A stretch of 64,000 bases of DNA from Macrotrachela quadricornifera (Eukaryota > Rotifera > Eurotatoria > Philodinida > Philodinidae): contig JAJEKB010020228.1 of the NCBI GenBank assembly GCA_022393335.1, forward strand, positions 46,226 to 110,225, read 5' to 3'. Of the stretch, positions 33,745 through 45,002 are shown piece by piece. The notes under the pieces were generated by a model that was not told the DNA's origin, ran no database searches, and was given only the letters and a program-made list of their open reading frames with translations. Position 1 is the first letter of the stretch. The number at the start of each line of letters is the position of its first letter. A program made the position numbers and the translations under genes.

Positions 33745-35149
33745 ATGGTGGTCTGTACGTCTTGTGATGTTCCAATCTCCGAGTCATCAAGCTTTTTCAA
33801 GTGTCGACAATGTAAAAATCATTTTGTCTGCGAACCATGCTCAAAAATAGAGCACAATCGAGCGGCTGCTCCTTATCACTCATTACAACAGGTAGAAACC
33901 AAACAAAGCTTTCACGATATTCAGCAGAGGTTATAAAATTTTTCTAGATGAATGTCGTAGCAAAGGGAAACCCATCGAATTCGTCCAACGGGAATCTGAA
34001 GGTAGCTATGACTTAAAAGTAGATTACATCATAGGAACAATGTGTTGATTCGATGCGTAAGTAATGTTAGCACCATATTCGTGTTTGTTTTACCGGAGTT
34101 CGATTTTCTACTTGGGCTGGACACAGAAATAAATTCTGCGTTGATTGATACTATTTTCAGCATAGATTGTCGGACAAAATTTTTGCACCTATACTCTTAC
34201 CCAATGGTTCGTCCGTTATATTGACGAGACTTATTTGTCCGACAATCTATACTGAGAATAGTATTAATCGATGCAGAATTTGATCCAATACCTAACTCAA
34301 GCGAAAATAGACGCAAGCCAAGTCTAGAACCGAAGTTGTGTGAAAAAAAACACGAATATGGCGCTCATTTCTCCTACGTTGATTCGATAGCAAGTTTCAA
34401 AAACCATCGTATTATATTCCTTCCAGCAGCTCGATTTTCTCTCTCAACTTTAGACGCCAATAGCATCAATTTTCACGCATCCAAATTACCTAACAGATTA
34501 TTTAGCTTATTGTGATCACTGTCTAAAAATAGTTTTCCAAGGCAAAGAGGAACTTCTGGTGTGTGAACAGTGCCCAGATGCAGCGGGTGGGTTTGGTGTT
34601 TGTGATGAATGTATCGCATTTATGCCTACGCATCATCCTTCCATGCACACCTTTTCAAAGACACTGTCCAAGAGTGAGGCATTAAAATTGGCACACGATT
34701 TACAGCATCTCAATATTACCTGTGACCATTGCGCGAAAAAAGATTTTTATGGAATCCGTTACCGTTGTGAGACATGTGACCCAAGCTTCGACTTATGCGA
34801 AGAATGCATCAACAAGACTCACGAGCATCATACGTTTAAAATCATTCCGCATCCATATCTACTCGCTGGTAATAAAGGTTTACTCGCACAAAGAACCATA
34901 ACAGTCGTAGGATCGAATTCTAACGCACGCGATCCGTTAACCGGTTGGACGAAGAAAGATGCTGAAACGATTCTTCAGGAGACAAAGCAATATCGAGAAA
35001 CATACCAGAGCAATTTGAAAAAAATCAACGAACTTAAGTGGCAACAAACAAAAATGCAAGTGGAATCTTCTTTACAGACGGTTAGAGATATGGCAAATCT
35101 TGCTAGAAGCGTAAGACTTTCTTCGGGTCCCTATTATACATACTATTGA
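33745..35149 (+). pseudogene. ZZ-type zinc-finger protein gene, N-terminal half disrupted
   Basis: Three ZZ-like zinc-binding modules are visible. Module 1 (33745-33890) is MVVCTSCDVP… with CRQC and CEPC pairs. Module 2 (from about 34515) has YCDHCLK…CEQC…CDEC…HH. Module 3 (ITCDHCAKKD, YRCETC, FDLCEEC, HEHH) is the most canonical. A coiled-coil tail (residues ~140-185 of the final frame) contains ETKQYRETYQSNLKK. ZZ domains bind peptides in ubiquitin/autophagy and signalling adaptors; no specific role is assigned. The first frame stops at 33934-33936, while a shifted frame right after continues with a coding-like stretch (GYKIFLDECRSKGKPIEF) to 34047, implying a frameshift. A fold-back insertion then occupies 34055-34377. 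From about 34480 the frame is open to TGA at 35147. The 3' half may still be expressed; overall it looks broken. Confidence 0.65.
34055..34377. mobile_element. Fold-back element inserted in the ZZ-finger gene
   Basis: Two long inverted arms (about 34068-34180 and 34231-34365) face each other. The outer parts share CACCATATTCGTGTTT against its complement, and the inner parts share the 18-bp block TAGATTGTCGGACAAA.. on opposite strands. The whole is bounded by an 11-bp direct repeat GTTGATTCGAT at 34044-34054 and 34378-34388, which looks like a target-site duplication. It has no coding capacity. The GTAAGT just inside the left boundary and the CAG at 34481-34484 could let the insertion be spliced out, but the upstream frame already ends in TGA. 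Confidence 0.6.
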
Positions 35150-36527
35150 AAACAAACTTTTATTCTTTTGAGTTCCCGGCTCAAAAACTAAATTATACCC
35201 GAAGAAACTCTTGACTAACCTAAATTTCATACTAACCTAAAGTATACTAACTAAATAAAACTATATGAAACATGTAATGCTCGCATTTATACCAAATTGA
35301 AGGTGTGTGGATAAAGGCGCAGAAATGGAATAGAAGATCCTATACCCTCGAATTGAGTTCGATAGAGACTACTGTCCATTAATGCTATGAAATGATCCGT
35401 AATCTCTTGATTTTGAAAATAGGCATGCACCAATACCAAAACTCTTGGTTTTGTTTTGGTTTTGAGATATTAGTACAACACGAATATTTTTATACAATAG
35501 TTATCTATCATATATTCGTATAAATTATTCTATATTTTGCATGTTGGACTGGACTTATAATATTTTAATACATATTAGACAGACATATCTTCTTTTATTA
35601 ATTATGTGTTGATAATAGCTAAATATCACTTCCAAATCATCGATCTGTTCATCTTAAGAACACGACGTGAAAAATCACTTTTGACAAATTGATTGAAAAC
35701 GTTTTTCACTCATACTATTCATGATTTCCAGGAAGTTTGGAAATTAGTATCGCAGTGTGAAACGTTATTTTTAAGTGGAATATATATCGCCTATCTATCA
35801 TTTATATCATCAAAATAAATTCTTTATTCAATTTATCTTATCCACTAATTAATGCTGTGGTTCAATTTAATATGCACTAAGTTAAAGAAGCAAATTTACA
35901 ACTGTATCATGTATATTCTATACTGATAAGGATGTTAATATAAGATATTATTAATTTTCTTTTACACAAAACTATGATAAGGATTAATTCACTGACCGAA
36001 AAGGCTATATGGTCAATGGAATTTCTTGAATAACATAACAGAATATTCGCTACATATATAATCAATAGTATGATCAAATTTCAAAACAATCAATTCATTC
36101 TTGACAATCGTACTTAATTAGAGAACAATACTAGATTCATGATGATACAATTTCTTGAAATTACATCTCAAATTTTACTATACAAGAATCATCGTGATAC
36201 TTTTAAAACTACACATAAAATCTGAATTGAATTATTACTGTATGATATTTTATTTCTATGGAATCTTCAATATCTATTACGTTTAGTTTAATTTTATAAA
36301 GAGCTTGTTACATGGATCATACATCATTCTTTTATTCTATCAATATCAATAAGTGGTTATCGTGGACAACATTTGTACATAAGCAATAAAACACATTCTT
36401 AATATAAAAGGTAATAAAAGCACGATCAAAAAAAAATAACACTGACGGAAAAAATAGCCTTTAATAATATATTTTACACACATAAATAACAAAAACATTC
36501 AGCTTGAGTACTATACAATTTAACTTT
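35150..36527. other. Intergenic region, no supported gene
   Basis: AT-rich spacer with no recognised exon. Around 35433-35465 a segment with the form 'aggcatgcaccaataccaaaac' followed by its partial complement 'ggttttgttttggtttt' could be a decayed hairpin element, but the ends are not definable. Confidence 0.25.
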
Positions 36528-36689
36528 TCATGCATTAAATTCATTATCGACTTTGTCTTTTAAAAACATAGAAAACAACAAATTTTGTGGTGTTAATCGG
36601 GATCGTTGCTTACGAAGCAAGTATGATGCTGTACTAAATGCACTTTCGGATGCAACAGACGTTGCTGGAGTTATAAGATAATAAGAAAC
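36528..36689 (-). pseudogene. hAT transposase C-terminal dimerisation-domain remnant
   Basis: On the minus strand the frame reads ITPATSVASESAFSTASYLL, then RKQRSRLTPQNLLFSMFLKD and a short tail to TGA at 36528. The sequence ATSVASESAFS…RSRL.P.N is the signature of the hAT dimerisation domain (hATC). Only this last domain remains: a stop codon lies immediately upstream in frame and no earlier transposase domain was found nearby. The gene is therefore dead, but it shows that an autonomous hAT element was once present. Confidence 0.8.
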
Positions 36690-37319
36690 CTATTTGAACA
36701 AGTGCTTCAATTGAATTCGGTGTACGTTCCAAAAGCCTATCTATACGATCGAAAAAATAGTTCGTTTGAAAATTAAAAAAATCTCGTGAAACATACAGCA
36801 TTTCGATATTTTTCATCATGAAACAATACTATTGCATTCTCGTTGAGCTAAAGATCTATATACAGACATTTCTTTCATTCATTTCTTTTTAATTGATGTG
36901 ATAATCGATGATGATGAAGGAGCGGCAAAAGTTTTACCAATAGAATGAATAAAGGACCGGGGCGTATAAGAACACGAATCGGCCCATCCTTAAATTCATC
37001 GAAGATCCATATGAAATAATGCAGAATGAGACGGCGTATCTTTCTATCTCATTTTTATTTCATTTGGAACATCAATTAGTGGTTTCCATTTGACAGTTCC
37101 AAACATGATTTTAACTCGATTTTAACTCAATTTTTACTGTAGAGCAATGTTGAATTAAGACAAAAAGGTAACATAAAAATGTACTCATAAGCTTGAAAAT
37201 AGTCTCATTTGAAAGAGAACGAAATTCTGCACAAACCTCTATATACACCATCCTTAGAAAATAAATATAACTTAAACCTATGAAGCAAAAATGGTACTCC
37301 AACTAGCATTTTTGTGCCC
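36690..37319. other. Spacer between hAT remnant and satellite
   Basis: No supported gene; AT-rich, with open frames that carry no motifs. Confidence 0.3.
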
Positions 37320-37815
37320 CCATACCGATATTGACGCTACAAAGATCAACAAAAATCTCTTTACAATGAAATTTTAACTATATGGTTCGATGCAATTTTT
37401 CACGAGCTATAAAATGGTATAGTTGGCATGTCTTGATTTTTCTGGCCAAAAATTTTCACAAAGATCAAACTGTCCAAAATGAGTGAATATATACTACCCA
37501 AATACTAAAGTCATTTCTGGGGATCCATAAAAAACCTTTTACAATGAAGTTTGATCTATATGGTTCGATGCAATTTTTCACGAGCTATAAAATGGTATAG
37601 TTGCCATGTTTTGGTTTTTCTGGCCAAAAATTTTCTCAAAGACCAAACTACCAAAGTGAGTAGATAAATACTACCCAAGTACTAAAGTCATCCCTGGGGA
37701 TCCATGGAAAACCCTTTACAATGAAGTTTGATCTATATGGTTCGATGCAGCTTTTAACGGGCTACAACATGGTATAGTTGCCGTGTCGTGATTTTTCTGG
37801 TCAAAGTTTCATTAG
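37320..37815 (+). repeat. ~178-bp satellite/tandem repeat running into a gap
   Basis: The marker TATGGTTCGATGCA recurs at 37381, 37559 and 37736, giving periods of 178 and 177 bp. The whole monomer is conserved between copies, including 'ctttacaatgaa.ttt', 'gagctataaaatggtatag', 'tttctggccaaaaattttc' and 'ctggggatcca'. About 2.7 copies are visible before the sequence enters 400 N, so the real array is probably longer. Copies 2 and 3 are somewhat more alike than copy 1. Confidence 0.85.
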
Positions 37816-38215
37816 NNNNNNNNNNNNNNNNNNNNNNNNNNNNNNNNNNNNNNNNNNNNNNNNNNNNNNNNNNNNNNNNNNNNNNNNNNNNNNNNNNNNN
37901 NNNNNNNNNNNNNNNNNNNNNNNNNNNNNNNNNNNNNNNNNNNNNNNNNNNNNNNNNNNNNNNNNNNNNNNNNNNNNNNNNNNNNNNNNNNNNNNNNNNN
38001 NNNNNNNNNNNNNNNNNNNNNNNNNNNNNNNNNNNNNNNNNNNNNNNNNNNNNNNNNNNNNNNNNNNNNNNNNNNNNNNNNNNNNNNNNNNNNNNNNNNN
38101 NNNNNNNNNNNNNNNNNNNNNNNNNNNNNNNNNNNNNNNNNNNNNNNNNNNNNNNNNNNNNNNNNNNNNNNNNNNNNNNNNNNNNNNNNNNNNNNNNNNN
38201 NNNNNNNNNNNNNNN
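37816..38215. other. Assembly gap of 400 N
   Basis: Exactly 400 unknown bases adjoining the satellite; the same length as the gap at 62465, so it is probably a fixed placeholder rather than a measured size. Confidence 0.95.
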
Positions 38216-39190
38216 GTTTTATTCTTTTAAGAAACAAAGAAAAAAAATGATATTTTTTTCTCGAATTATCATCTATATAAAAGTGACAAATAATTAAGAT
38301 TTTAATTTTAGGAAAAAATAAAGGTGTCTTTTTTTCTTTATTAATCATTTATATGAATATGATAAATGATGAAGATCTTACTGTAAGTTTAATATTTTTG
38401 ATAGTTGAATACAGCATTTGAAGTTTTCCATAAAATCATATATAATTGAAACGTTAAACTATTTTAGATATACTTAAAAAAAGATACAAGATGAAAGTTG
38501 AACTTCTTGTTTTCAAAACAAACAGACTAAGGTATTTTAAGACATCCGATACCGTCTTTATTCTATCACTGCGTTGAGTTTATTTTTAAAAGAGCTAAAG
38601 AAAGCAAGAAGAATGAAAGGATTAAATGAATAATTCTGTTTAATCATTTTGCGAAGAGGATAGTCAATAAATCTAACAACGTTTTATAAGGAATGAATCT
38701 ACCAATGATTAAATCTCTTTACTTCATTTTTCAATGTTTCATATACTTTCTGATTCATAAAATTTCATGATGACATTGAGTTGAATAGCATTTGTGTTTG
38801 AAAATATGTTTCTATCATTAGTTTTATTCGAATTTTGTTATAATCATAAGAAATATAAATAATATATTAAATAGAAGGATAGAAAACTTCTATAAGTCTA
38901 TCTATATTAATTGAATCAGTCATATTTTGCAAGTGTTCTATTACAATCATCATGTCAAAAATAAGAGAAACAGAGCGATTTTTCTTTTATTATCAAGAGA
39001 TTGAAAATAACTTTGTGATTTGTTAAAACGACAATAATCCAACTAAAAATCTTACATTCATTTATCAGTTAGATTATTTCTACAGTATCTCAACTATCAG
39101 AAATTTATTAAATTTAATCAATGGGAAATTTAAAGTTCTTCTGTAAGATTAGATTTCATGATCTTTTAGATATCATCTTGTTCATTAGTT
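38216..39190. other. Intergenic region upstream of NHL gene
   Basis: AT-rich spacer with no recognised coding or repeat feature. The upstream open frame at 39121 overlaps the NHL gene in another frame and is not used. Confidence 0.3.
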
Positions 39191-41722
39191 ATGTTTGTCT
39201 GTTTCTACTACTATCGTGGGCAGTTCTTCAATATTATTTGGCAACGGTTTTTTCTCCTTTTTCTAATCTTCAATCTTACTTATTCTCAAGAAATTTTTAC
39301 TGCAAAAATAACCTTATCAAATCCAGGCACTCAATATATACCAGCTAATACAGCAGGTCAACTCATTTCAACAATTCAAACTGATTCAGTCAAGAACTGT
39401 GCTACTTTATGTACTAATAATGTTTTGTGCCGTATCTTTGATTATGAAGTATCTGTATCCGGACAATGTCGATTATTTGAGGGTGATACAACTACAATGG
39501 GAAAAATTGTTGCATCATCATCGCCTAAATCATATGTTGGTACGATTCGACTTTCATCAGATCTTTTTGCTGAACGTGGTCGTTCATGTACTTCATTCTG
39601 TTATCACAGTCGTTATCTTCAATGTAGCAGCAATTTTACATGTGATTGTATGCCACATACTTATTGGGATTCATCAGTTTCAATGTGTGTACCACAATCA
39701 CCTATACTTGGTGCACCTTGTAAAAAAAATATGAGTATGTGTCGGCAAGATCTCAATTATACATGTTTACAATTCAATCAATGTGGTCGTAAGTTACTTT
39801 AAATCTCTTTATTATTGTGTTGTGTCACAATTTGTGAGTAGTACTTCTTCATTAAAGTTGAAGGGACAATTTTTTTTTAATTTATTTTATTACATGTTAA
39901 GGATAGTTGCCAGTATTATTTAACCAAAGATTATGTACTATTAGGTATGACAAATATGATGGATACGAAATTATATTAATATCTTCCTCTGTCAAAATAA
40001 TAAATAACATTAGATAAGTCTAAGGTCAAAGATGATCATCAAACAATTTTGAATCTGACGTCTTTGTTTATTTCCGTACTACATTAACAAAAGGCTTTGG
40101 ATAATTTTCAATATAATATTTGTAACTTTTATCCCCGCTTTTATCTGTATTTATAGCTATTTAATTGAATGAATATACGATACAAAGGCATGCTTCAAAT
40201 CTGTTTCTATGAACAATAGTTTTTGATAATTCATCTTCAGTAAATAAATTCATATCTCGTCACTAGTGAGTGTTAAAACACAATTGACATAATGAAATCA
40301 AATTTTTTCTAAATTTTAAAACAAATGAAATGTACTGTGCTCAAGTGATATCCAAGATAGCTGAAAATTTTTTCAGAAAAAGACTTCAAAAACATTTTAA
40401 ATTAATTGCTAGAAAAGATTAATTTTAAAAATATCTCCATATATTTATATTTTTATTTAATGATGAGAGAACTTTTGATTAGACCTAAGTACATAAATTA
40501 ATTTACTAAAGTCATAGAACATTAACTATAACGTTTAATTTTGATTCAGTCAATGTTTTTCTGTTAAAATCTTCATTCTGTCAAATATACACATCTTGAT
40601 CCGAGCACAGTTTCTTGGATTTAAGACTAGAATTGTTCTTATACATTTTTAGTCCTAAAGATTTGCATTCTAGTATACGAACTTTGTATTTATTTTGTGT
40701 ATAACACGCGTTAATAGAAGAATGGAAAACTAAGAATTTTTGTCTTTTTTTTCACAGCATTATCAGTACTCTCTGGTACAACAGTTATGAATAGTGCTAC
40801 AACAGTTGTTGGTAGTTCGACTGCTGGTCTACAATATCCATTTGGACTTACTGTTTTCGGAACAGATCGTGATACAGTTATTATTGTGGATGAAGGACAT
40901 AATCGTGTTATTGGTATGTGGAATGCTGGTACAATCAACCAAAATATTTCAGTAGTGGCAACTGAGTGGGCTCCTGGGCAAGCATTGTGTTATCCTTATG
41001 ATGTATATGTCGATACGAGAAACGGAACTAATCTATATGTTAGTGATTATTGTAGTGCTCAAGTTGTATTTTATACCAATATGCAAAGTATTAATCCACT
41101 ACCACTCGTCGTTGCAGGTAAAGGACTTACGTCGGGAGCTGCACCGAATTATTTGAATGCACCATTTGGAGTACAAGTGGATAGTCGCAACAATGTATAT
41201 GTTGCTTCTATGAGTGATAACAGCGTAGTATTTTGGCCACGAAATGCTACGAGTGGTATATTATTGGTTGGTGTAGGTACAGCTAGCAGTAGTTCAATGG
41301 GCCTTAATGGTCCTGGTGGTATAGCACTTGATGAGCGAAACTCAGTGTTGTATGTTGCTGATGCAAATAATCATAGAATTCAACGATATTCATTAAATGG
41401 CACTTGGCCATGTAACGGAACTACAGTAGCAGGTGGGAATGGACAAGGTTCAGCTAGTAATCAGCTCAATAAACCTAGGGATATTTGGATATCTAACAAG
41501 ACGGGAACTATGTATATAGTAGATAATAGCAATAATCGCGTTCAACGTTGGGAAAAAGGAGCAACTGAAGGTGTTACGATTGCAGGAGATCCTAATGGCA
41601 GCTCAGGAACTGATGCTACTAAATTAAAAAATCCACTATCAGTAGCACTTAACGCTAATGAAACACTAATGTATGTAACTGATTCAACTAACCATCGTGT
41701 ACAACGATTTCAGATCATCTAA
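39191..41722 (+). CDS. Secreted PAN/apple + EGF-like + NHL-repeat protein, 520 aa
   Basis: Two exons, 39191-39788 and 40758-41722, join in frame through a 969-bp GTAAGT…TTCACAG intron. The N-terminus has a signal sequence (FFLLFLIFNLTYS). Residues ~45-110 form a PAN/apple-like module (CATLCTNNVLCRIFDYEV and CRLFEGD), followed by a cysteine-rich EGF-like segment (CTSFCYHSRYLQC…CDCMP). Exon 2 is a six-bladed NHL beta-propeller with repeats of the form 'P-G-(I/V)-x-(V/L)-D…(L/V)YV(A/S)D…N(H/N)R(I/V)QR(Y/W/F)'. NHL propellers are protein- or glycan-binding scaffolds. Secreted NHL proteins with apple/EGF modules are abundant in bdelloids; the ligand is unknown. The exact start is uncertain because no consensus promoter is seen. 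Confidence 0.85.
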
Positions 41723-42702
41723 AACGATGATAAAAACAATAAAATACAATATTTTGACTAAATCATTAAAAAATGATGTCCATTTTATCATATATTGATT
41801 AATGTTGTTTACCACATGCTTTTTGTCTATAATAAATTGCATTATCAAAAGTTATGTTACGAACATCTATGTATAAATCCATTCTATACTCTTGAACATT
41901 TGATCTTTTTTTCTTAATCTAGCTCAAAAATATTTTGATAACTTCATAAAATTAATTTGCATCTATTGACATCAAATTAGTAATTCTTGCATAAAGATAC
42001 TTTTATCAAAATAACCATTCTCAATGAAGCATTAATGTATACAAGATAATTATGAGAAATATTAATTTTATCAGCCATCGTTGCTCCTACACGGTTTTGT
42101 ACAAATCAATTTATAAACCCATAAAAAATTTAAATTATCTAATTACTGTAGGTCTTTTTTCTATAGTTGTCAGTAATATTTTTGATTCTAATCTTTTAGC
42201 AAGTGAAAATCAAAATATTGTACTAGACAGAAAAATGATTTGCACAGTTAAGAAAGTCTAAACTGAGAAAAAAAGAAAAACATCTTTCATTTTATTAAAA
42301 ATAAGCATATTTTTTCGACGAAAATGACACATTCTGTTCATATATGTAATATTTAAAACTTAAATTCAAATATTCTACTATTCAACTTTAAAGGCAGATG
42401 AGCAAGCTCCACAGAGACAACTGAGGACGAGACCATAATCTCTTGAAGGAGGAAGAAAGTAAACCTCACAGGAGCAGATGTTAACTTTCTTATTAGAATC
42501 AATGGATGTTTTTTAATAAAAATCTGAAACAGAGTATATCCAGGTACTTTGTCCAAGTGACAAAGTACCGCAACAAGAAATTGATCCAGAAAAAACAAAG
42601 ACACATTTACTATTAGTTATATTTTTTAACAGAAAAAATGTTCCTGTGAAGAAACCATATCACAAATCAGCTGCATTTGAAATCTCGCATTATTATTGTT
42701 AA
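41723..42702. other. Intergenic region with a perfect 11-bp-arm hairpin
   Basis: No supported gene. GGTACTTTGTC (42543-42553) and GACAAAGTACC (42559-42569) form a perfect stem with a five-base loop CAAGT. Frames at 42052-42261 (plus) and 42353-42604 (minus) have no recognisable motif. Confidence 0.35.
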
Positions 42703-42930
42703 ACATACAAGAAGACAAAAATCTCTGTTATACAACGAATCACACATGATGAAAAGAACGCAAAATATTTCTTTTGTAATACAAAGATTGAAAGAGTTAA
42801 AGTAAATACTTATGATGAACTAAAAATTCTAACCATGATATTTCGAAATCGAAAGATAAAAGAAAATTTTTTCCTCACTAGTATACAGATGAAACATGGT
42901 ATTATTCAAGTCGATCTAGAGTTAGCGTAG
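42703..42930 (+). other. Orphan exon-like open frame, 75 codons
   Basis: The frame from 42703 to TAG at 42930 has unusually protein-like composition, including TYDELKILTMIFRNRKIKEN. It lacks an initial ATG and ends in a stop, as a terminal exon would; a possible acceptor (CATACAAG) lies at 42711. No partner exon is evident upstream. A faint resemblance to the loop region before the SSRSH motif of kinesins is too weak to name it. It may be a gene fragment. Confidence 0.25.
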
Positions 42931-43199
42931 AGATCTGAACAACATTATATTCCATCCATATAATAGTGAATATAAATCTTGTCTTTATCTTTAGACATTT
43001 AAATATCACATCCTGAACTTTTCGTCAACTTTTAAATAAATGCTAATCAATTACCAATGAAAATGAAGCATAGAGGATTGATATTTACTATACAATTGGT
43101 TATTGAGTTTGTTTTTCTTTTTTCATATGATTCATGATTTGATATAATTATTGAAAAAAGTATATCTTGATTATTTTTATTTTATAATCAATTTCGAAA

Positions 43200-45002
43200 A
43201 TGTCCAAAATAAATACAAAACGAACTCGAAGAGCAAAATGTAAAAGTCAATAAAATAATTTATTAATAATTATTTGTTTTTAGTTCGAGTAGAATTTCCT
43301 GATTGTATCGATCATGAAGGAGAAATAGCAACGAATAACACATATTTGTAAGAAGAAAAAAAACAAAGAAGTTTGGTAAAAATAAATAGAAAATATTATT
43401 CTTTTAGACTATCTGATGTTGTTGAAGAAGCAACAATTAATTATGAAGGAAAAGAAGTAACTATTAATGTAAATATGTTGAATGATATACAACATCTTGG
43501 AGTTGGCACGTATGGCAGCGTTATGTTAGTTGAAATACAAAATCATCCAGAAATTAAAATGGCTGTTAAAGTATGTTTAAATTGTAAAATAAAAATAATA
43601 TTTCAATTGAAATATTTAATGAATAAAATTTATTTTAAAAACTAGCGATCAATATTAATGCCAAGTACAAACATTCCAAGTGATTATAGATCTATGATTG
43701 ATCTAAAAACAATTCGTGAAATTGGTTCATATAATTTTCCACATATTGTCAAATTTTATGCTGGACTTATTGATAAAGTTTGTATAAATAATATTTATTT
43801 ATTTCATTATTTTATTCTTTAATTAATCAGGAAGACTTTCAAATTGTTATATGCATGGAAGTATGTGATACATCAATGGACAAATTTTATAGAGCAATGC
43901 ATACAATAAATAATACTGAACATCTCGATATATTACTTAAACGAATGATAAATCATGTAAAAATAAACAAAATAATATAAAAAAAGATTTGTAATATTTT
44001 CTTTTTAAGGTTGTTGATGCATTAAAATTTCTTAAATCAAAATATATATTACATCGAGATATTAAACCATCGAATATTTTAGTTAAACAAAATCTTGTTA
44101 TATTCAAAATTTGTGATTTTTGTGCATTAAATCAATTTAGTAATGCAATTGTGCATTCAATGATGAAAGAAAAAGAAACTTATTTACCTGTATAATGAAA
44201 AATTTGTTTTAGTTTATTTTCTTTTTTAAATGAAATTTCAAATATATTTTTTTATTCTAGCCAGAACAATTTGATGTAAGTCAAGAATCTAATGGTTATA
44301 ATATACAATCAGATATATGGGCATTAGGCCTTTCAATAGTAAATAGAAATTTTATTATTTCTTTTGTGACAAATAATTATTTTATTTATACAGTTAGAAA
44401 TAGCCACTGGTCAACATCCATTTGCTAATTGGAATACACTACAAATTCTCGTTACAATCAAGACATGGGTACCTGAAATACCAACTAATTTATCAATAGA
44501 ATTACAACATCTTATTACTTGGTTGTAAGTTATTAAATATTGATAGAAAATAAAAATATTTAAGATTGAATTATTTTATTATATCTTTCGCTGATAGTAA
44601 AAGATATTTCTATATGTGAAACAAAAAAATGATGAGATTGATAATTATTTCTTGTTTAATTTTATGAATAGAGACAATATTCATTTAATGATTAATAAAA
44701 TTCTAATAGTTTACTAAAGATAAATTATTTCAATTTTATTTTTTTTATTTAGATTAAGAACAAAACAAATAGATCGACCAAAAACATATGATGAAATTCA
44801 AGTATCACCTGCAATGAAATCATTACCTGCTGAAATAACAAATGAAGAAACTGAAATGGTGAAAAATGTTATAGCAAATATTCCGATTATATCATGGTAC
44901 GTACTAATATCAAAATCAGTCGAAAACTTTTTGGGTATTTTGGGCGAGGGGGAAGAGGTTGGATTTGGGAGTTTTGGGGTTTTAATCTTTTTCTTGAGTT
45001 AG
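43200..45002 (+). CDS. MAP kinase kinase-like protein kinase with DFC in place of DFG
   Basis: Nine exons join in frame: 43200-43239, 43284-43347, 43408-43570, 43646-43777, 43831-43956, 44010-44189, 44261-44338, 44394-44524, 44753-~45002. Glycine loop LGVGTYGSV (65-73), catalytic Lys89 in MAVK, the MKK-type helix C region SMIDLKTIRE…FPHIVKFYAGL, CMEVCDTSMDKFYRAM, HRDIKPSNIL (Asp192, Asn197), then DFC at 211-213. The activation segment has no recognisable Ser/Thr pair in MKK spacing and ends YLPPEQF instead of YMAPE. Later landmarks SDIWALGLSI and LEIATGQHPFANWNT match MKK3/4/6/7. The order of motifs and the C-terminal MKK-like segment (RPKTYDEI) support a divergent MAP2K in cytoplasmic signalling. 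The 3' end is uncertain: GTACGT at 44897 could be a donor to a missed last exon; otherwise the frame ends at 45002 (387 aa). Confidence 0.82.

Noticed and set aside
37778..38348. Long open frames on both strands across 37778-38348
   Set aside because: They consist almost entirely of the 400-N gap and have no sequence support.
43373..43407. Reading frame start MVKINRKYYSFRL before the kinase exon
   Set aside because: This stretch lies in an intron: splicing from 43347 to 43408 joins the upstream exon (…NNTYL) in frame and matches the kinase N-terminus better.
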